Source of the DNA: Sulfurovum sp. bin170
GTDB lineage: Bacteria > Campylobacterota > Campylobacteria > Campylobacterales > Sulfurovaceae
Direction of reading: 5' to 3'
DNA length: 10,980 nucleotides
Assembly: GCF_010892395.1 (NCBI RefSeq)
Contig: NZ_JAACKB010000131.1
Location: forward strand, 1-10,980
Positions 5,993 through 10,980 of the stretch are shown piece after piece. Made by a program: the position numbers and the translations under genes. Within the stretch, counting starts at the first letter, position 1. Every line of letters starts with the position of its first letter. The notes beneath the pieces are model-generated. The model saw only the letters and a list, made by a program, of their open reading frames with translations. It had not been told where the DNA came from and did not search any database.

Positions 5993-7291
5993 CTATTTAC
6001 TGTTATTTCTTAAAGCATCAGCAATCAACTCCACAGGATTTTTAAATACCACATCTACATCTGCTTGATGCAGTGAATTACTTATCTGCATACGACATGC
6101 TGAACACTCTGCACTGACTATCGTCGCACCTGTCTCACCTATCATTGCTGCCTTTGGTTTTCCTGCAAGTTCTGCAAAATGGTACTTCTCTGTCTGCATG
6201 GTTACTCCACCGAAACCACAACATCTATCACTCTCACTCATCTCTTTTATCTCATAGTTTTGAGATAATAAAGCTCTTGGCTCTTTGTGGATACCTTGTA
6301 CTTTTTTGGCATGACATGCATCATGATAGGTGATAGTCTCTTGGATGGTTTTCCCTTTTTTAGCCAGTCTCTCTTTGAGGTCAGTTTTTTGCTCTAGCCA
6401 TTCGGTTGCCATGAAGATTTTCTCACCCAGTTTTTTAGCTCTTTTAGCCCAATCTTCCATACCATGATTGTTAAAAAATATCTCCCAATCATGTTTAATC
6501 ATAGCCGAACAGGTAGCCTCTGGGATAATAATCGCTTCAACATCATCAATAAAGGTTTCAAAATACTCAATATTTTTTTTGGAAAGTGTCTCTACTGTAT
6601 AGAAATCACCTGTAAAATAAGCAGGAGCCGAACAGCATAGTTGGTCTTTTGGGATAAACGCATCTATGCCAATCTCCTCTAGTATCTCGATAAGTCCATC
6701 ACCAATATCTGTATAGTTATAGTTAGCCAAACAACCAATAAATATCGCAACCCGTCTCTTGCCACCATGAGTTATCTCTTCTGGGTATTTGTTCATAAAA
6801 CTAGTTTTGCCAAGAGAGGGGAGCAGTCGTCCACTTTTAATAATAGGCATGGGAAAACGAGGTATCATCCCACCTCTTTTGGTATCATCTTTGAATCCAC
6901 AGGTTCTAAATGTATAACCAAGTTTCATCATAATATCCATCAGTTTTCGGTGACGAAGAAGTGTAAAAAATGCTTTTTTGAACCAAGCTATTCCAAACTT
7001 CTCTGCTATATCAGCTCGAACCTCTTCTATCACCATATCGGTAGGCAAATCATTGGGGCAGACATCGGTACAGGCAGTACAGAGAAAACAGCTCTCAAAA
7101 ATATCTTTTGCATTTCTATCTAACTCTAAATTTCCTGCTTGATACTGACCTAATAACTCTATAAACCCTCTTGGAGATCTTACCTCATCTGCATTTATCT
7201 GATGAATAGTACAGACAGGAATACACTTACCACACTTCACACACGCATCACTAGTTTCACTAAAATTAAAAATATCTTCTACACTTTTCAC
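5993..7291 (-). CDS. GlpC/GlcF-type cysteine-rich (CCG) iron-sulfur oxidoreductase subunit
   Basis: 432 residues. Two 4Fe-4S ferredoxin motifs are at the N-terminus: Cys17, 20, 23 and 27 (CVKCGKCIPVC) and Cys68, 71, 74 and 78 (CFLCTACTDVC). Two CCG domains of the heterodisulfide-reductase type follow. The first has Cys187, Cys219-220 (CCSAP) and Cys261. The second has Cys326 (YHDACH), Cys357-358 (CCGFGG), Cys396 and Cys399. Proteins of this type pass electrons from flavin dehydrogenases (glycerol-3-phosphate, glycolate, lactate) to the quinone pool or a partner. No flavoprotein gene is adjacent, so the substrate cannot be assigned. The only possible start is GTG 7291; in-frame TAG and TGA codons lie 3-9 bases upstream, and the ribosome site (GAGAA) is weak. 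The start lies in a heptamer tandem repeat. The first CCG domain has CCS in place of CCG. Confidence 0.9.
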   Translation of the reverse strand: MKSVEDIFNFSETSDACVKCGKCIPVCTIHQINADEVRSPRGFIELLGQYQAGNLELDRNAKDIFESCFLCTACTDVCPNDLPTDMVIEEVRADIAEKFGIAWFKKAFFTLLRHRKLMDIMMKLGYTFRTCGFKDDTKRGGMIPRFPMPIIKSGRLLPSLGKTSFMNKYPEEITHGGKRRVAIFIGCLANYNYTDIGDGLIEILEEIGIDAFIPKDQLCCSAPAYFTGDFYTVETLSKKNIEYFETFIDDVEAIIIPEATCSAMIKHDWEIFFNNHGMEDWAKRAKKLGEKIFMATEWLEQKTDLKERLAKKGKTIQETITYHDACHAKKVQGIHKEPRALLSQNYEIKEMSESDRCCGFGGVTMQTEKYHFAELAGKPKAAMIGETGATIVSAECSACRMQISNSLHQADVDVVFKNPVELIADALRNNSK

Positions 7292-7314
7292 TATTCACTA
7301 TTCTCGTTTCACTA
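7287..7314. repeat. heptamer tandem repeat over a GTG start codon
   Basis: TTCACTA occurs at 7287-7293, 7294-7300 and 7308-7314, with a degenerate copy (TTCTCGT) at 7301-7307, giving four 7-bp units. On the minus strand each perfect unit is TAGTGAA, so it carries a GTG and a TAG. The first unit supplies the GTG start of the iron-sulfur gene. Confidence 0.65.
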
Positions 7315-7324
7315 ATTTTCCATA

Positions 7325-7333
7325 ACTATATCA
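7325..7333 (-). promoter_or_regulatory. extended -10 promoter for the iron-sulfur gene
   Basis: The minus strand reads TGATATAGT (TG-n-TATAGT), preceded by T-tracts at roughly 10-bp intervals (TTTT, TTTTTT) and no -35 hexamer. Transcription would begin about 27 bases before the GTG start. Confidence 0.5.
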
Positions 7334-7376
7334 GAAAATAGTAAAAAATAGATTTTTAAATGCAGTGATTAATTAA

Positions 7377-7422
7377 CTGAACTTAAATTACTTTAAGGTA
7401 TAATTAAGCTGAAATTAAATTA
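7377..7422 (+). promoter_or_regulatory. direct repeats flanking the -10 of the signalling operon
   Basis: CTGAACTTAAATTA (7377-7390) and CTGAAATTAAATTA (7409-7422) match at 13 of 14 positions. Their starts are 32 bp apart, about three helical turns, placing both on one DNA face. They bracket the -10 box and end at the ribosome site, so they could be a regulator-binding pair. The AT-rich context makes chance possible. Confidence 0.45.
7399..7404 (+). promoter_or_regulatory. -10 box of the response regulator-FIST-kinase operon
   Basis: A perfect TATAAT lies 28 bp upstream of ATG 7433. A weak -35 (CTGAAC, 7377-7382) is 16 bp upstream. It is divergent from the iron-sulfur gene promoter. Confidence 0.55.
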
Positions 7423-7432
7423 AGGAGTGGTC

Positions 7433-7846
7433 ATGAACTGGAATAACTTAGGGGACTGCAAACTATTAATTGCTGATGATGATGCTTTTAATAGACAACT
7501 TATAGTAGCTCTTTTAGCAAGAGTACCAAATATAAAAGTTATTGAAGCAAGTGATGGTCTAGAGGCACTTAAGATACTAAAACAAAATAATATTGATATG
7601 ATTCTACTAGATTATCATATGCCTAGGATGAATGGAGAGGAGTTACTCAAAAAGATGAAAAGTGTGGCAGAACTCTCAAAAATACCTGTTACTATCATAA
7701 CAACAGATGAATCAGAGATGAGACACCTCTATACGCTAGGTGCTAACAATTTTATTCTTAAACCTTTTGACTTTAAAGAACTTAGACTCTGTATATATAA
7801 ACATCTACAAAAAATAGAGGGGAACCATAATATATGCAGAGTCTAA
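7433..7846 (+). CDS. single-domain (CheY-like) response regulator
   Basis: 137 residues comprising one receiver domain and no output domain. The active site is complete: acidic pair Asp15-Asp16 (LLIADDDAFN), phospho-acceptor Asp60 (ILLDYHMPRMNG), switch Thr90 (TIITTD) and Lys110 (FILKPFD). I start at ATG 7433 because AAGGAG ends 5 bases before it; an in-frame GTG at 7427 lies inside that ribosome site. It is the first gene of a coupled operon, its 3' end overlapping the FIST gene by 13 bases. With a hybrid kinase bearing an HPt domain two genes downstream, it is the obvious phosphorylation target. It could act by protein-protein contact or serve as a phosphate sink. Confidence 0.93.
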   Translation: MNWNNLGDCKLLIADDDAFNRQLIVALLARVPNIKVIEASDGLEALKILKQNNIDMILLDYHMPRMNGEELLKKMKSVAELSKIPVTIITTDESEMRHLYTLGANNFILKPFDFKELRLCIYKHLQKIEGNHNICRV

Positions 7847-8970
7847 TTATAAACGCTTACTCCATAAAAGATTTGACTAAAAAGATAGATACTACTCTTG
7901 AAAAGAGTTTCGAACCCTCCTTAGCTTTTATATATGCATCTCCTAAATATAATATTAGAAAACTAGTAGTAGAGCTAAACTCCTACAAATTTTTAGTATT
8001 TGGAGCCACAACAGCAGGTGAAATTTTTGCTGATGAGGAGCATGGGGTTAATGAGACAGAGGAGAGTATCGTCTGTATGTTACTTGATATTAACCCATCC
8101 GCTATTGCACTTAAACTTCTACAGGTTGAACATGATAGATATTATGAGATAGGTGAATGGATTGGGAGTTGGGCAAACAAAATATTCTCTAAACCAGCTA
8201 TTATAACTGTTACCTCTGGTCTAGCTTTTGACAATGATGCCTATACACAAGGGGTAGAATCAAAAGAGATAGAGTATGTTTTTGGTGGAGCTGCTGCTGA
8301 TGATTTGATACTTGAAGATACATTTATATTCTCCAAAGATAACTTCTCAAATCATGGTGTTGTCGCCCTAGCTATAGATATGGAGAGAGTCAATATCACT
8401 GGTGCTAGAGCATTTGGATGGCGAGGTATAGGCAAAGAGAGGATTGTTACCAAATCAGATAAAAATATTGTCTATAAAATAGACGATAAGTCAGCAATTG
8501 ACTTCTATAAAAGCTATCTTGATATTAGCAATGAGGATATGCCTCAAACAGGCATAGAGTATCCACTAGAGGTGACCATGCGAAATGGACAGGTGGTCTA
8601 TAGAGCTGTACTTGAACTTGATGAGGAGAATGGTGCTTTGGTTTTTGCTGGACATGTTGAGGAGAAATCACGAGTGAGACTCTCATCTCCTACAGGTAAA
8701 TCTATTATCGAGCATGTTGGTAGGAGTATCACAGATGCAATAGGAGACTCATGTGAGTTCAGTGCAGATATTGCACTGGTTTTTCCGTGCTGTTCGAGAA
8801 AACAGGTGCTTGGTGAGTTGGCTATAGAGGAGATAGAGAGTGCTTTTAAGGCTAGTAAAGCACCGCTTATTGGTTTTTTTGCTTACGGAGAGATTGGAGC
8901 ATTCCCAGGTGGATATGGATTTCATAATGAGACATTTGTAACAGCACTTTTAAGCGAAAAGGAGAGATAG
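7834..8970 (+). CDS. FIST-domain sensor protein (NosP-like candidate)
   Basis: 378 residues, no signal peptide or membrane segment, so cytoplasmic. FIST_N covers about 25-215, with the typical VFGATTAGEIF (55-65) and VFGGAAADD (149-157). FIST_C covers about 220-370, with GIEYPLEV (240-247), NGALVFAGHV (266-275), ALVFPCCSRKQVLG (314-327), APLIGFFAYGEIGAF (343-357) and FHNETFV (363-369). FIST proteins bind small ligands. The NosP group binds heme, senses nitric oxide and controls a histidine kinase encoded next door. Here a hybrid kinase gene begins at the base after the stop codon, so the same arrangement is likely. Heme or NO binding is inference; an amino-acid-like ligand is the alternative. 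The start is supported by AGGGG about 9 bases upstream and by the 13-base overlap with the regulator gene. Confidence 0.92.
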   Translation: MQSLIINAYSIKDLTKKIDTTLEKSFEPSLAFIYASPKYNIRKLVVELNSYKFLVFGATTAGEIFADEEHGVNETEESIVCMLLDINPSAIALKLLQVEHDRYYEIGEWIGSWANKIFSKPAIITVTSGLAFDNDAYTQGVESKEIEYVFGGAAADDLILEDTFIFSKDNFSNHGVVALAIDMERVNITGARAFGWRGIGKERIVTKSDKNIVYKIDDKSAIDFYKSYLDISNEDMPQTGIEYPLEVTMRNGQVVYRAVLELDEENGALVFAGHVEEKSRVRLSSPTGKSIIEHVGRSITDAIGDSCEFSADIALVFPCCSRKQVLGELAIEEIESAFKASKAPLIGFFAYGEIGAFPGGYGFHNETFVTALLSEKER

Positions 8971-10980
8971 GTGCTTATAGAAAATATAAGGGAATCAATA
9001 AAGGAAATTCCAAATTTTGATAAAAAAGATTCACTTCTACAGAAGATTGACTACCTACAAAAAGAGACTCAAAAACTAGAGAAAAGATATAAAAAAGCCA
9101 ATAGAGACAGACTATCTGCTGCTCATCTTTTGACAAAAGTAAATGAGGAGTTAGAGGAGTCACTAAGCAATGAGAAACGCTTTATAGCCTCTGTGAGTCA
9201 TGAACTTAGAACACCACTAACTGGTATTTTGGGATATAGTGAGCTTCTAGGTGATACTGAACTGGATAATCGACAGAAGAAATATCTATATAGTATTGTT
9301 CAGAGTTCAAATCATCTACTTGCTCTTGTCTCTGACCTCTTGGATGTTGCAAAACTCGGAGACAATAGAATAGAACTCTCTCCGAAGGAGATTGATTTTG
9401 ATGAGATTTTAAATGATTGTGCCAATCTGATTAAATCAAAACTATCTAATAGTATAGATTTTATAGTGGATATACCTATGTTGGAGTATAAACTAAAAGC
9501 AGATGATAAAAGGGTAAAACAGATTTTTATCAATCTACTCTCAAACGCTGCTAAGTTTACCACGGACGGCTCTATTAGATTCTATATTAAAGAGTTGGAG
9601 GAGTTAAAAGAGAAGAGGCTAAAAGTAGTTGTAAATATAGATGATACAGGAGGAGGTATCCCAGAAGAGATATCAGATACACTATTTGACCCATTCCAAT
9701 CAACGGATAAGACACAAGGCACAGGTCTCGGACTCTTTATCTCTCGGCAGTTTGCGGTGATGATGGGTGGAGATATTACTGTCAAGTCAGAATCTGGAGT
9801 AGGAAGTAGCTTCTCTGTAACACTTGTTTTGGATAGATGTATCAAAAAAGAGCTTGGAAAAGCACTTAACAATACAAGTATTATGTCGTTTCATAAGCGA
9901 GGTGAGTTTGTAGAAAATCTCTCCAAAAAGTTCATTAACCTCGGTGTTAATTTTCAAAATCATGATATTTCGAGTGAAAATATAACCTCAGCACTGGTTC
10001 ATATGGTAGCAAGTGGTAAGTTTTATGATATTGCTATATTTGATATTGATGTGTTTAAAGAGAGTACAGCAAGTATCGCAGGAACACTCAAAAGAGTAAA
10101 TCCAAATATAAAACTACTTGCCCTTGGTGATGAGAACAGAGAGAAGTGTCTGCAAATTTTTGACAAAGTTCTTAGCAAACCAATTAGATATCAACGGCTT
10201 ATAAAAGAGGCTGAAGATCTTTATACTAATGAGTTGAAAAATAAGAAGGAGATAGACTACTCCAATTTGGACATACTCATTGTTGAAGATGTTGAACTAA
10301 ATAGAGAGTATGAAAAAGAGATGCTCAACAACTTCTTCTCTATCAAGTGTGATACAGCCGAAAATGGTAAAATCGCTGTTGAGAAGGTAAAGAAAAAGAG
10401 ATATGATGCAATACTAATGGATATGAGAATGCCTGTTATGGATGGTCTTGAAGCGACAAGGAAGATACGAACTTTTGATAAAGAGATACCAATTATCTGT
10501 ATGAGTGCTAATGTCTATAAAGAAGATAAGATTGCAGCTGAAGAGTCTGGAATGAATGATTTTATAGAAAAACCTCTTGAGCGAATTGATATTGAGAGTA
10601 AGTTACTAAAACTTATTAATAGTGAGTTTCAAACTGATAAGGTAGAGCAGATAGAAGATATTACCATTGAGAATGATTTAAGGTCTATTGCACAATTACA
10701 TCTGGAAAAAAGTTTTAATGATAAGACAGCTAAGAGGCTTTTTAATAAAGCTATGGAGAGTATTGAAGCCTACTCTAAAAGAGTTGAGAGTAATTTTGAG
10801 AAGAGAGATACCAAAGAGCTTATAGAAGATTTTCATGCCCTCAAAGGAGTACTATTTAATCTTGGGTTAAATGAGATTGCAAAAGAGGCTGGTGAGCTTC
10901 AAAAATTGTCTGAATTTGGAGATTTTCAAGCCATTATAGAACCTAAAGAAAAATTCATGAAAACCGTAGGTCGGGGTGTC
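8971..10980 (+). CDS. soluble hybrid histidine kinase: coiled coil-HisKA-HATPase-REC-REC-HPt (3' end beyond window)
   Basis: Open without a stop to the window edge, 670 codons. It starts at GTG immediately after the FIST stop codon, with AAGGAG 6 bases upstream. Residues 15-75 form a charged coiled coil. The H-box VSHELRTPLTGILGYS has His77. The ATPase domain has the N-box NLLSNAAKF (Asn192), DDTGGGIP (224-231) and GTGLGLF (250-256). About 284-415 looks like a degenerate receiver: IAIFDIDV with Asp358 and LSKPI, but no acidic pair. A complete receiver follows: Glu441-Asp442, Asp484 (ILMDMRMPVMDG), Ser512 and Lys534 (FIEKPL). The HPt motif DFHALKG has His622. This gives a full internal phosphorelay, probably feeding the stand-alone regulator. 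There is no membrane, PAS or GAF region, so input should come from the FIST partner. The last 15 bases are unusually GC-rich. Confidence 0.95.
   Translation, partial: MLIENIRESIKEIPNFDKKDSLLQKIDYLQKETQKLEKRYKKANRDRLSAAHLLTKVNEELEESLSNEKRFIASVSHELRTPLTGILGYSELLGDTELDNRQKKYLYSIVQSSNHLLALVSDLLDVAKLGDNRIELSPKEIDFDEILNDCANLIKSKLSNSIDFIVDIPMLEYKLKADDKRVKQIFINLLSNAAKFTTDGSIRFYIKELEELKEKRLKVVVNIDDTGGGIPEEISDTLFDPFQSTDKTQGTGLGLFISRQFAVMMGGDITVKSESGVGSSFSVTLVLDRCIKKELGKALNNTSIMSFHKRGEFVENLSKKFINLGVNFQNHDISSENITSALVHMVASGKFYDIAIFDIDVFKESTASIAGTLKRVNPNIKLLALGDENREKCLQIFDKVLSKPIRYQRLIKEAEDLYTNELKNKKEIDYSNLDILIVEDVELNREYEKEMLNNFFSIKCDTAENGKIAVEKVKKKRYDAILMDMRMPVMDGLEATRKIRTFDKEIPIICMSANVYKEDKIAAEESGMNDFIEKPLERIDIESKLLKLINSEFQTDKVEQIEDITIENDLRSIAQLHLEKSFNDKTAKRLFNKAMESIEAYSKRVESNFEKRDTKELIEDFHALKGVLFNLGLNEIAKEAGELQKLSEFGDFQAIIEPKEKFMKTVGRGV

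Noticed and set aside
6145..7123. Plus-strand open frames at 6145-6333 and 6767-7123
   Set aside because: They lie opposite the well-supported iron-sulfur gene and show no recognisable domain; they are shadows.
7427..7432. GTG start for the response regulator, two codons earlier
   Set aside because: The GTG is part of the AAGGAG ribosome site that is ideally placed for ATG 7433.
8975..9872. Minus-strand open frames at 8975-9163, 9312-9563 and 9582-9872
   Set aside because: They lie antisense to the hybrid kinase gene, whose HisKA and HATPase motifs fix the coding strand.

Overview
The window looks like chromosome from a free-living member of the Campylobacterota (formerly Epsilonproteobacteria). 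The evidence is very AT-rich coding DNA, densely packed genes, an ArsS-type sensor kinase with a characteristic H-box (MMHELKTPITKGR), promoters of the '-10 plus upstream T-tracts' kind, and a large cytoplasmic signalling repertoire. I cannot name the species. Both ends cut through genes.

Region 1 (1-1857): the 3' part of an ArsS-like histidine kinase (+) converges on a probable lipoprotein gene (-). The 200 bp between them is filled by a composite of three related, hairpin-forming, REP-like repeat units.

Region 2 (1858-4399): an M48-type membrane metallopeptidase gene lies 15 bp behind a MazF-type toxin gene and its ribbon-helix-helix antitoxin (all -), which have a consensus sigma70 promoter. 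Divergently (+) lies a second two-gene module: an unrecognised acidic helical protein overlapping a RelE/HigB-fold toxin. Both toxin-antitoxin-like modules sit between a YjgN/DUF898 gene and the M48 peptidase gene. These two families are often neighbours, so the modules look like an insertion into that pair.

Region 3 (4400-7291, all -): a GlpC/GlcF-type cysteine-rich iron-sulfur protein, a small secreted LysM protein and the YjgN-family membrane protein, with gaps of 70 and 50 bp. A hairpin covers the ribosome-binding region of the YjgN-family gene.

Region 4 (7292-10980, +): a tightly coupled signalling operon. It encodes a single-domain response regulator, a FIST-domain sensor protein (the family that includes the heme/NO sensor NosP), and a soluble hybrid histidine kinase with coiled coil, HisKA, HATPase, a degenerate receiver, an intact receiver and an HPt domain. 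The kinase gene starts at GTG right after the FIST stop codon and runs off the window. It has no transmembrane or PAS region, so the FIST protein is the likely input and the stand-alone receiver a likely output or phosphate sink.
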